Assembly: GCA_037952775.1 (NCBI GenBank)
Contig: JBANAY010000003.1
Coordinates: forward strand, 35,960,001-36,024,000
DNA length: 64,000 bases
Direction of reading: 5' to 3'
Source: Clonostachys chloroleuca
Taxonomy: Eukaryota > Ascomycota > Sordariomycetes > Hypocreales > Bionectriaceae
The translations under genes and the position numbers were made by a program. Each line of letters opens with the position of its first letter. The stretch's first letter is position 1. Positions 12,385-23,000 of the stretch are shown here, piece by piece. Below the pieces are notes generated by a model, which saw only the letters and a program-made list of their open reading frames with translations, was not told the DNA's origin and did no database searches.

Positions 12385-13476
12385 TCATAGACTCGTTAGG
12401 TAGTCCTCAATTTCCTGAGGTGTCAGCTTTCTGAACCGGGGGCCCTGAGCCCCTTCAACACCCTCGATTCCCAGAAGATGGTCGGCAGGAGCGCCCACGA
12501 TACCTGCAGATAGAACATTAGTACTGATCAGATCAGATAGAAAGGTGGGAGGTGGTGGTTGGACAACATACCGATTTCGATCGAATCGCCGTTCATCTCA
12601 CCCTCAATGTTGTCCTTTAGAGTGAGAAGAGCGATGTGAATGGCATCCTCAAGCTCCAACTCTTCCGAGTATCTCTTCTCCAGGAAAGTCTTAGCCTTGG
12701 TAGCGCTCTTGCCAATAGCAGTAGCCTTCCAAGGATAGTAACTTCCTGATGGATCAACCTGGTACAGCATAGGGCCTCCCTTGTGAATACCACCAGTCTT
12801 GCTGGACTTTTTTGTTCCGGAATCCTCAGTATCCTGGACCTCGCCCTCAACATCGGGCTCAATACCCTCATCCCAGCCAGCAACCAATAGACTGACACCG
12901 TATGGTCGAACACCCGCAGATTGGGTGGCCTCCTGCATGACCTTGGCTACATCCTGGACCAATATGCGGGTGGGGGGTACTCGTTGTAGATTCGCTTGTA
13001 GCCGGTGTGGGAGACTTTGCGTGCGCGGTCAACCAATACTCGATAGTCAGGGCCCATGCCAGAGTAGACCATGCCGATGTTGGGCGTGATGCTGCTAATC
13101 TTCGACACTGTCTTTTGGTCGGCTAGAGGGGAGGATGACTTCTTCTCTGTGGCGAGCACGATGCCGTTGGTAGCTTGATGATGTTAGCTTGGACGGCAGA
13201 TGGCGGGGCTGCATGGGCCGCCTTACCTTTGATACCCAGAGCTGTGATACCCTGATTGACTGCATTCAAGGCATATTCTGGAAGGCAGCGTGTTAAATAA
13301 TGATCCTTAAAAACAACTGCTAGACTCGAGCGCCGAGAAATGAGAGGAATCCCTACCAATTTGCACCAGTTTACCACTGTGATATCATTAGCTTTTGAAC
13401 TTGATCTACATCCGAGGGAACAGGCTGCCTACCTGGGCGAGAAAGTAGTTAGGGAGAAAGAATAGCGGTCCGCCAT
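12385..13476 (-). CDS. pre8: 20S proteasome subunit alpha-2, with one apparent frameshift
   Basis: Pre8/PSMA2 forms part of the outer alpha ring of the 20S proteasome and is essential in yeast. Exons are 13476..13433, 13376..13357, 13277..13227, 13173..12572 and 12503..12385. They join as [50 protein letters not shown] and [20 protein letters not shown]. Within exon 4 the frame breaks after YNEYPP at a run of six C (plus-strand G 12972-12977); seven would restore [13 protein letters not shown] and a 278-residue protein ending [13 protein letters not shown]. An acidic, Lys/Ser-rich insert of about 25 residues before the [14 protein letters not shown] segment is longer than in yeast. Because the gene is essential, the break is probably a sequence error. 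Confidence 0.94.
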
Positions 13477-14029
13477 GTTGGGCCCTGTGATTCGAGCGTT
13501 CTGGTTGAGGTTGCTTGGGAGGGTTGGGCGGTTTCGCAGATGGTCGAGCTAGCTTCCGTCTCTGGAGTTTCGCCAACAGCTCGAGCTGTAGTAATACTTG
13601 CCGCACTTCACTGGGCAGGCACCCTTGGAGCTTCGCGTCACAGACCAGAGGGCGGTCGGTCGGCGCGGCATATGGATTATCCGAAGCCCGCACCTTCAGG
13701 TCAGTCCCACATCTCCAAGCTTTATACCCCCTTCTTTCCTTGGCTACTCGAAGCTTCCTCGATTAGCCCTGTTCGGACACATTACTTGGCTCCCACGGTG
13801 TCCTTTTCTAACCTCTACATCTCAAGGTACTCTTATCTGTAGGCGATCTCCCCTGGCACTTTCGTGCATACGATGTAGTGCCTATCTACTGGGCCCATGT
13901 AGGCGAGGTTTCGTTACTTGAGGATTCCCTAGAAGCCGCCGGCTTCCACCAGCCCATCAGATTTTACCATCCAACGCCAACCTAGACACGCGCGTGCTCG
14001 ACAACGTTGAGCTTCCAGCCTCTTCCATT
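13477..14029. other. Intergenic divergent spacer, pre8 / RING-CH gene
   Basis: There are 553 bases between divergent starts. Overlapping open frames at about 13515-13921 have no family signature and are probably chance. I see no further element. Confidence 0.4.
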
Positions 14030-15028
14030 ATGGACGAACAACCCACTTGGGACTGGTCCTCGCTTCGAGATAGGGCTACCGCATGGACTTCAGGTACCGA
14101 TTCTGGTGCTGAAAGCACGAATCATACCGGACCATCCGATTCACAAAGCCAATCCTCTCAACAGCCTCGCGACAGCTCCAATGCGCGAAGATATGGCCCA
14201 CGTTCATGTCGCATATGTCTGGACACGGAACAGCCAAAGTTTCCAACGGATACTACGACTACTTTTGGCATCTCGCCAACTTCGTCTCGTCCAACATATG
14301 TCTCTGACGACCCCGAGTTAGGAAGACTGCTCTCCCCTTGCAAGTGCAAGGGCTCGCAGAAGTACGTTCACGAAGGATGTCTTAATGCCTGGCGATTGGC
14401 AAATCCAACTGCCACACGCAACTACTGGCAATGTCCCACGTGCAAATATACGTACCGCATGTCCCGTTTGCACTGGGCCGCGATATTGAGTAGCAGGGTG
14501 GCCCAGATTGCCCTCACACTGTTCATTCTGGTTGTGAGCATCTTCATTCTAGGATTCATTGCTGATCCTCTTTTCGACTTGTGGTATGATCCTTTTGGCA
14601 CCCTCACAGACACTGTTGCCGGCGTCATAAACGACATTGAAGCTCGGAATGAGCCGGCCTGGGAGCCGCCCGTCACTTGGGGCGAGCACTTTGCGAAGGG
14701 CTTCTTTTCACTTGGTCTGGTGGGCTTCTTCAAGACCATGTTCGCCATGACACCATGGCAATGGTTTAACCTCCGCAATACCGGAGTGTTGGGGGGCACG
14801 GGGCGACGTCAGGGCACAGGCCGAGGTCGAGTTGAGAACATGAGTTGGTTCCTCATTCTTGTCGGAGCCATTACATTTCTCATGGGTATTTGGAAGTTTG
14901 TGAAGCTGCTGAGTGCTCGAGTACTCAAAAATTTCAGTGACAAGGTTCTTGATATTAATAGTGATGATGACGATGGTGAGGACGAGGACCCCGTCGCCAA
15001 TGACCATCAGGGGTACAAGACAGAGTAA
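14030..15028 (+). CDS. RING-CH (MARCH/Ssm4-type) membrane E3 ubiquitin ligase
   Basis: A predicted membrane-bound ubiquitin ligase of 332 residues with no intron. The RING-CH (C4HC3) domain spans about residues 60-140: CRICLD, then SPCKCKGSQKYVHEGCLNAW and CPTCKYTYR. Hydrophobic segments follow (AQIALTLFILVVSIFILGF; a second around GFFSLGLVGFFKTMF; a third, MSWFLILVGAITFLMGIW), and the tail is acidic. The N-terminus is Ser/Gln/Asp-rich. The ATG at 14030 is the first in frame. The length is far below Ssm4/Doa10 and closer to small MARCH-like fungal proteins of unknown substrate. Confidence 0.88.
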   Translation: MDEQPTWDWSSLRDRATAWTSGTDSGAESTNHTGPSDSQSQSSQQPRDSSNARRYGPRSCRICLDTEQPKFPTDTTTTFGISPTSSRPTYVSDDPELGRLLSPCKCKGSQKYVHEGCLNAWRLANPTATRNYWQCPTCKYTYRMSRLHWAAILSSRVAQIALTLFILVVSIFILGFIADPLFDLWYDPFGTLTDTVAGVINDIEARNEPAWEPPVTWGEHFAKGFFSLGLVGFFKTMFAMTPWQWFNLRNTGVLGGTGRRQGTGRGRVENMSWFLILVGAITFLMGIWKFVKLLSARVLKNFSDKVLDINSDDDDGEDEDPVANDHQGYKTE

Positions 15029-16022
15029 TGGCTCAATTCGAACCCCTACATGCTACAGTCCTTTTGGCTGAGTTTTCTTCGGATGCGTGCTTTGTTTGCC
15101 TTGCACACTCTTAAGTTGTCTCGAACTCGCTCTTCCGTGTCGAGCTAACTAGTCTGTGTGCATATATCGAAACTCTGCTCATGCCTTGAACTCTGGCCGT
15201 TTTGGTCGGTTGTTCGCTGGAAGAGCACGAGGTTGTCAGTAATGTATTTGACCGGCTTGTCTTTCTGACGTGCTGTGTTTTCTTTGCTTCTTCTCAGTGC
15301 TCCCGAAGCCATTTTGATGAGCAGGCAGCTGTCTTATTCGCTGATACATAACACCTATAAACTCTTGTAGACATTTGTATAAATCAAGCAATACAGAATT
15401 TAAATCGCATCCGTAATTCTAGTCTTAGCCAATTCTCCTTTTAATACTTGCCCAAGACATTTCTCGCTACTCAGTGCTGAGAATGTGTTGTTCATAGCGC
15501 CAGATGCCAGAATAGGTACTTGCAAATACACCCAAAATATGGTGTCGAACGAGGTACCGACTGGAAGGATCCCTATCTACACCCATCAAGAGCCGCCAAA
15601 ATAAAAGGGCCCAGGACCCACTATAGGTGCTGCCAAAGTGTTGCATGGGACGCTTTTGGTGCTGAGCTCATCATTGTACATCATTGTATGGAAGCGACAC
15701 GGTTAGCTTTCTCCTTTCCAGCTTCAGGTCTTGGGGACGGCCGCTGAAACTGTTCTGTGTGGGGGTTTATATCACATAATTGCTTGCTCTCTGGAAGGCA
15801 CGAACTTTGTTCAACTCATTAGGATCGCTTATTGCCAGCTGGTATCAAGGGCAACTTAGTGCGACTCTTCCCAGACAACCGCCGAACCTGCACCCTCGTC
15901 CGCGCAGCGCCTTTCGTCGCATCCTCGTCGCATACGGACAATCGAAGACTCTTGGACGGAGAATACTCGGTGACCATAATCCTCTTCGAGACGGCGCCGA
16001 TTGCCCCTAGCGATCCAGCAAG
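15029..16022. other. Intergenic region, no gene seen
   Basis: About 990 bases between two genes read in the same direction. It should hold the 3' UTR of the RING-CH gene and the promoter and 5' UTR of the GT34 gene. I found no tRNA-like T-arm, repeat or credible coding frame. Confidence 0.4.
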
Positions 16023-17082
16023 ATGCATTTCGCCTACCCCCTCGCAAAAGCTCGAATCCCCCTCCCTTCAGACTACGGCCGTCGAATCTACCGCTACGAC
16101 GGCGACCCCGACTACGCACAGTAATAGTTGTATTATTCACGTTTCTTTTCGGCATATTCCTCTTATCGCGGCGTGGAGGCGGACCAGACCCTTACCATGA
16201 GCATGAACCGACGGGAAACCCACCAGTGGTCATTGTGACGGTGGTTGATCCCTCGAAATTCAGTGGATCATACATAAAATCTATAAAGGAGAATCGAGAA
16301 CAGTACGCCAGGAAGCATGGTACGGAAATGCGAACGTGGATTGCTCCTGGGCTATAATGCTGACATACAATCCAGGTTACGAGACTCATATTCCGAACGT
16401 CGATGATTATGACTTGGTTAGCCATCACAAATCATGGTCCAAGATTATGGCAATGCGTCATGCGTTAACCAAATACCCCGATTGCAAGTTCATCTGGTAT
16501 CTAGACCAGGATGCGTACATCATGGACCCGACCAAGTCTCTGACAAGCGACCTGCTGGACAGCAAGACCCTTGGAGGCCTGATGATCAAGGACTATCCTA
16601 TTGTGCCCCCCGATAGCATAATCAAGTCGTTCGCTCACCTCAAGAGCGATGACGCTCGTCTGGTTGTTAGCCAGGACAGGGATGGCTTAGTATCAAACAG
16701 CATTTTCCTCCGAAATGGCGACTGGGCCAAGTTCTTGACTGAGACCTGGCTGGATCCCCTCTATAGGTCGTATAATTTCCAAAAGGCCGAAAGGCACGCA
16801 CTGGTAGGTCGCTTCTCCCCATTACGCACTCTGGAGAGAAAAACTAAGTGAATTGCCATGAAGGAACATATGGTTCAGTGGCACCCGACGATTCTATCCA
16901 AGATCGCTCTTATCCCACAACGACTTATTGCATCGTATACACGAGCCAATCTCGGCGCTGAATATAGGGAAGGCGACTTCGTCGTCATGTTCTACGGATG
17001 TACGGTAGACGGCGAGCGAAGTTGCGACAGTGAATCACAGTTGTACCGGCAGAAGTGGCAAACGGCATTCCAGGCATCATGA
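16023..17082 (+). CDS. GT34 family alpha-1,6-mannosyltransferase (Mnn10/Mnn11/Gma12 type), apparent frameshift near start
   Basis: A Golgi type II membrane glycosyltransferase acting in mannan or N-glycan extension. Exons are 16023..16319, 16376..16803 and 16864..17082. An N-terminal anchor (TVIVVLFTFLFGIFLLS) is followed by the GT34 core: YARKHGYETHIPNVDDYD across intron 1, the DxD-type motif WYLDQDAYIMD, and EHMVQWHPTILSKIALIPQR after intron 2. The start ATG is out of frame with the rest by one base; a sixth C in the C5 run at 16037-16041 would give MHFAYPPRKSSNPPPF, the expected start, and 314 residues. No other ATG lies upstream in the downstream frame. Confidence 0.87.
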
Positions 17083-18167
17083 TCATTTTCGGCGGAACCG
17101 GATACTTGGCTACGATATTCGAAAAACAAAAGGTGGAAACGGGTACCTTATTTCTTACTTGATTCTTTCTCCCCTGGACTGGCGTTTGATTGGTGTTGGT
17201 TGATGACACCCTACTGGTTGCGTGTAATAGATGCGAATCGACCCATTAGGCGGGTGCGAAGCGTGATGATATGATGAAAAAGGGACCACTACAGAAGCGG
17301 AGCTTTGGCATTTCATCGGGAATCTTGAATCACCCACAAGGTGCCAGTAGCTATACCCCCGGCCACTTACCGTTTTTAGGTGGATTTCCTAATACGGACT
17401 ATTCGCGGGCTCTGTATTGGAAACTGGCGTTTGCTCCATAGATCGAGTTGACAGTGAGGTGGTGGTGGCTTTTGCGAGATACAAACAAATGTATGATGGC
17501 TATATGTGGTTGAGCTTTGTTGGTGTGGATAGGCCTTTGAATATCATATTGTTTAATGCCTCACAAATCGCGATTAAACGGTTTCCCCTGATCTACTCTG
17601 TTCTCTTTGTCCAGGCTTCCCCAGATAATGTTTCATGGGGATCATGCGCCTGGCTCCTTCGCGGTTGACACTGGCTGTCTATTCAGAGCCAGTAGAGGGC
17701 TAGGGCCTTTGGAATACGTAACCAGTCTCATCCTATCCAGCGAGATGGGCAATTGAGTGTCAATCAAACTTAAGATGATTTGCCAAATACGAGTCGTCAG
17801 AAGCCCCCATCTGGCTACTGACTGGGGTAGGTGGCCAATCCTCGGCTCCCCTTCAATTGGCAGGCGGCCGGATGCTCGCATGTGATGTGTGTCGATGGCG
17901 CGGACTCCGTACCGTAAATAATTGATTTGTCCGAGTCACTGCTTCTTTGGTCTTAGATCCGGCAACAATCAATAGTTGTCTGCACGTACCGACGTCAAGC
18001 AGCATCGAGGTCGCCGATTGTAGGCTCCACTGACACACGCTGCTGGAACAGCCCAAATCTCCAACTAGAGGCGGTCCCCCACCACCTAAATACCAGCACT
18101 GAGATCCTGCCTTGCCACCGCAGGCTTGCAACCAACAAGCACGAGAGCTTCACGCAACCACGCAATC
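17083..18167. other. Intergenic region, no gene seen
   Basis: About 1.1 kb between the GT34 gene and the S1P lyase gene. Open frames here are short and on mixed strands, with no recognisable domain. It presumably holds a 3' UTR and the dpl1 promoter. Confidence 0.4.
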
Positions 18168-20064
18168 ATGCCGGGCAGCTCGCGGATGCCCATCAGCTTG
18201 CGGGCCAGCTTTGAGTCGGTGAAGAAGAGGAAGCCCAAGCTGACCCTGGATATGATCAATTTGGACCTGTGAGTATCCAATGCCGCCGCCACCTGCGTTC
18301 GCTACATGGAGCTGTAGGCGGTCCCTATCGATGATGCATTGATGCAGCCATAGCTAACCACAGCGATCGCCGCAGGCTGCGCAACATTGTATTCATCTAC
18401 TTCGCCCTACGATGGATCCGAAAGGGCTACTGGAAGCTCAAGGGCCGCGGCATCATTGGCGCCATCCTCGAATTGTACTATAACACCCAACGCATCGCAT
18501 ACGGCATCTTCCTCCGCGCCCCCGGTGTGCGCGGAAAGGTACAGAAGCAAGTCAAGGAGTCGCTCGACAAACTCGCCGACAAGCTCGTCAAGGTGGACAC
18601 GACGCGGCACCTGGTCCTTCCCAAGGAGGGCATCCCCCAGGACGTGATCCGCGTCGAACTGCAGGCGATGGCCGACATGGACCACACGAGATGGGAGGAC
18701 GGATACGTCTCGGGCGCCGTCTACCACGGCGAGGACGAGCTGCTGAAGCTACAGACGGAGGCGTACGGCAAGTTCACAGTCGCCAACCCGATCCACCCGG
18801 ATGTCTTCCCGGGTGTGCGCAAGATGGAGGCCGAGGTCGTCAGCATGGTTCTCAACCTGTTCCATGCGCCCCCGGGAGCGGCGGGTGTGTCGACATCGGG
18901 AGGCACCGAGAGCATTCTCATGGCCTGCCTAGCAGCTCGACAGAAGGCGTACGTGGAGCGGGGAGTGACGGAGCCAGAGATGTAAGAGCTGACCGACACA
19001 TGACGATGCCATGACACGAGCGTTGATTTGGTTCATCAACACATACTGATCTGTTTGACTTTTTTTCTAGGATTATCCCTGAGACTGCACACACGGCGTT
19101 CCACAAAGCAAGCGAGTACTTCAAGATCAAGCTGCATCTGGTTGCGTGCCCAGCGCCAGCCTACCAAGTCGACGTCCGAGCTGTCTCGAGCCTAATCAAC
19201 AGCAACACAGTCCTGCTCGTTGGGTCGGCGCCCAACTTCCCCCACGGCATCATCGACGACATCTCCGGCCTCTCCAGGCTTGCGCTGAGGAAGAAGCTCT
19301 GCCTGCACGTGGACTGCTGCCTTGGCTCTTTCCTCGTCCCCTTCCTTGAAAAAGCCGGCTTTGAGTCGGAATCGTTCGACTTCCGCCTGAAGGGGGTCAC
19401 GAGCATCAGCTGCGACACCCACAAGTATGGATTCGCTCCCAAGGGCAACTCGACAGTTCTGTATCGCACCTCGCAGCTCAGGACGTACCAGTATTTCGTG
19501 TCACCAGACTGGTCAGGCGGTGTCTACGCCTCTCCCGGAATTGCTGGTTCGCGACCCGGTGCTCTTATCGCCGGTTGCTGGGCCAGTCTCATGTCGGTCG
19601 GCGAGGCTGGTTACATGGACGCCTGTGTCAAAATCGTCGGGACCGCCAAGAAGATTGCCGACGCTATCCGCGACACACCGGCGTTGGGCAGCGAGCTGGA
19701 GATTATTGGCAAGCCCCTCGTGTCCGTTGTGTCCTTCACCGCTAGAAACCTCAACATCTACGACATTGCAGATGCCATGACAAACAAGGGCTGGCACTTG
19801 AACGCTCTACAGAACCCGCCGGCTATCCACGTTGCAGTTACGATGCCCATTGTCAAGGTCTGGGAGAAGCTGGTTTCGGACCTGGAGAGCGTTGTCGAGG
19901 CAGAGAGGGAGAAGGAGCGCATCCGCCTTGTAGAGGGCAAGGGGCCCAAGGGCAAGGCCATGGGTGATTCTGCGGCTCTGTACGGCGTTGCAGGTTCATT
20001 GCCAAACAAGAGCGTTGTTGTGGACCTAGCCAACGGTTTCTTGGACATCCTGTACAAGGCATAA
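18168..20064 (+). CDS. dpl1: Sphingosine-1-phosphate lyase
   Basis: A PLP enzyme of the ER membrane that splits phosphorylated sphingoid bases to hexadecenal and phosphoethanolamine, the exit step of sphingolipid breakdown. Exons are 18168..18268, 18376..18981 and 19071..20064, giving 566 residues. The first junction makes the membrane segment LLRNIVFIYFALRW; the second joins VTEPEM to IIPETAHTAFHKA. The group II decarboxylase fold is clear: NPIHPDVFPGVRKME, GVSTSGGTESILMACLA, LHVDCCLGSFLVPF, and CDTHKYGFAPKG with the PLP lysine near residue 353. Length and motifs match a complete enzyme. Confidence 0.96.
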
Positions 20065-23000
20065 GCCTAACAACTAAGGTGGTACAAGGACGCCGGATGG
20101 TGTCAGCTCTGCACACCCTTCAGCTCCTCATCGCCTTGCCTGCTTAATCGTTGTTTCACCTGGGTCAAAATCATACGTCAATCCATTTTTCCGCGTACTA
20201 CATTTTATTTTATAGTTATCGTTAAGCACCACCACGTCACAAACATGATACAGGAAACACGGCTGCTGCAAAGTAAGAGAGAAGGGCTGGGCGTAAAACA
20301 AGACAAGCACATGGGATAATGCCCCTCCCCCCCCCCTTGATTTTCCATTTTCACTCATTCTCATATAGCAAGACGAGGAGCCTTCGAGTCTTTTAGTTGA
20401 TCGATGAAACAGTTAAAGCGATTCAAATGGTTGTAAATTGGGAAAAACCATACCATACATACATACTTACCTACCTCCCCATGAGACTTTTACGCCTCTG
20501 CTCTGCTGTGCAAATTAACTTACTGGTTTCTCACCACTCCTTCTCTCACTTGCATTCGGCACTCCTACGACAGATGATCCCCCAATGCCAACTCCAACAG
20601 AACGATAGCTTGTTCCAGCCTCAGCCTCCCCCTTCCGTGTTGCCCTCCCTCGTGCCTAGTAACTCAGCGCACATTTCTCCTAAGCCGAACACAACACATG
20701 CAACGGCGATGCTGTGCCACAAACGCAGCACACACCCCTCCCCTCCCTCTCTCGTGTGCCCACCATAAACCCAACCAAAATCTGCCGTGCGCTTCGACGG
20801 ACTCATCCCGATTGACCCCTCACCCAGCTGCCAGGCGGACGCGTCCGTGAGAATTGACCCCGCCATCAACTCCCCGCGCTGGGGTTTGACCGCTTTTTAT
20901 CCTTTGTTGCAATGTTCACAAAACCGTCCTAGCTCGATGTATCTGATGTCATCTCCTCAGCCGGGATGGTGTGGCTCGATATACCCAGGAACTTTGGTTC
21001 TAGAGCCAGGCGGGTTTTTGTCTAATCGAAGGATCGGTCTGTGTGTAGCTTGCGGGTAGTGGGTGGCCTGTTTATCTTAAGGTGCTTCTCGCCACTTGCG
21101 TTGAAGCCAGTCAAGTTGGAGATTGGGGTTTCTCAAACTCAATGGATGAGGGGTGATGGAACATAGAAACGCATGATGGGCTCAGAAACCTTTCGACTTT
21201 CAAACCTTTTTCTTTGGCTCGATAGAAACCCACACCTTTTCGGAGTTCTCCATCCAGACGGCGTGGAGGAAAAGCGGTTCGTGCTACCCCGCGATTCGGC
21301 CTGCGGCGGTCATTCATGTTGGTGGTGGTCTGCTGCGTGCATATGCATGGCCAGCGAGAGGAATTCATGGCAAGATGCCGGTCGCCGAGCGGTGGCATCG
21401 AGATTGGGGCCGAGACCGTTCTTGATTCGTTCGAGCTAGGGGGTTCTTTTGGAACTTGGTTGTTTCCTGTGAAGAAGGTAACCATACCTGAAGATGCCAG
21501 CATTTGGTCTCTTCAGGAATTATCCGCGTTGAGTTGGTAGATAGTCTTACAGAAGCATCTTTGGTTGGGGAGGGTGGGTACCCTATAGCTGTATCTCATA
21601 CATGAACCGGCGGCGATTGGCTCTGAGATTACTTAGATAGGTGATTACTTTCGAGAATATCTCCCGAGTCATGATTGGTTTGTCGTTTTCGTATTTGATA
21701 TTTCCGTGGCAGGCATCGTTGTCTCTTAGTTGCCTACAACACGGTCTCACAAGTTTCCATCTATCAAAGCAGGTCTCAAGTTGATTCATGCTGTACAAAA
21801 CCAGCACTATCACTGGTGCGTGAGACACACATTACTCAGAATAGAACTGCACCCAGGGGAGTATCCCGATGCAACAAGGCATAATGACTCGTCGTGATAT
21901 TCTGGTGTCGACTCGGGCCTCCCGGTGATAGACACGGCGATTCCCTGGCTAATCGATCACTGCTACCCATCTATCGCAACTAACGCCGCTTACAGCGGGA
22001 GTTTTGTCATCTCGGAGGCTGAGTAGAATATAGCCGCCATTATGCTTAAGAGATATGGGTCTTATACATTTGGACTCCGTGACAGTCGAGGGGAGGAGTG
22101 GGGTGGGGTTGTTTCTAGAGTAGCCTTTCACAGTCGAATCCTGACCAACCGAGTGCAACCGGCACCATGCTTTGTCTTCAAGGGTTGTATTAGGTCGCGC
22201 CCTGCGGTCTCCAACTTGGAGCGAGACGGAGCCGCCGGAACACTTCCATTTCATGCCGCGTGTTCTTTACGCGCAGAGGTCGGATTCACTCCAAACCAGA
22301 GGCTCGTGGCTATGCCCAAAGAGGCCTCCTTGGATTAAATTAACCATCTACATGGACACTGCCTGATCGTGATGATGTAAAGGCCTGGCTACACACTCCT
22401 CAATTAGCTGCAGGCGACGGACCCTCCCCTGCCTGTGTTGACAGAGGGGGAGGCCATGTTCGCCACCCGCGCTGGGTCCATGTTTTAATATAGAGTGCTC
22501 GCATGCGGTTGGTGGATCGCTGCAAGCAGTTGCAGCTGTGGAGTTGCAGCGAGGACTGTCGGGGGTGGTGTGTGTGTGTCGCTGGCTTTTGCTTGGGCTG
22601 GGAGGACGTGAGACTGGGAAAAAGCTGCCTCCACTTCTTCGGGACGGGCCTTTGGCTCTGGAGACTAAGGCAAACCATTTCTGCGTTTCAGCGCTGTGGA
22701 GGACCCCTAGGCCAAGGGCTAGAGGGGACCCGTCGTTCGTTGCTTTAATTAGGTAGGTAGATTGATTTCGCTACGGTAAGAAAAGGGGTCCACCCCGATG
22801 AAATCAATCGCGCAGGGACCTTGAGCGGGTGCTGGTTTACGATCCGAGACGGAGCCAAACCTAATCATGTTCCCCTCCCATCAGCAATGCTGGAAATACC
22901 CATATTACCTGGCTCAGGGGTGGAGAGACTGCAATACAACGTCAATGGGCAAACCAACAGGTGATTTGTGTGGGTAAAATCGGGAAGGGTATCAAGATTG

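Noticed and set aside
20397..20768. 123-codon frame downstream of dpl1
   Set aside because: Composition is that of a pyrimidine-rich 3' region and there is no family signature.
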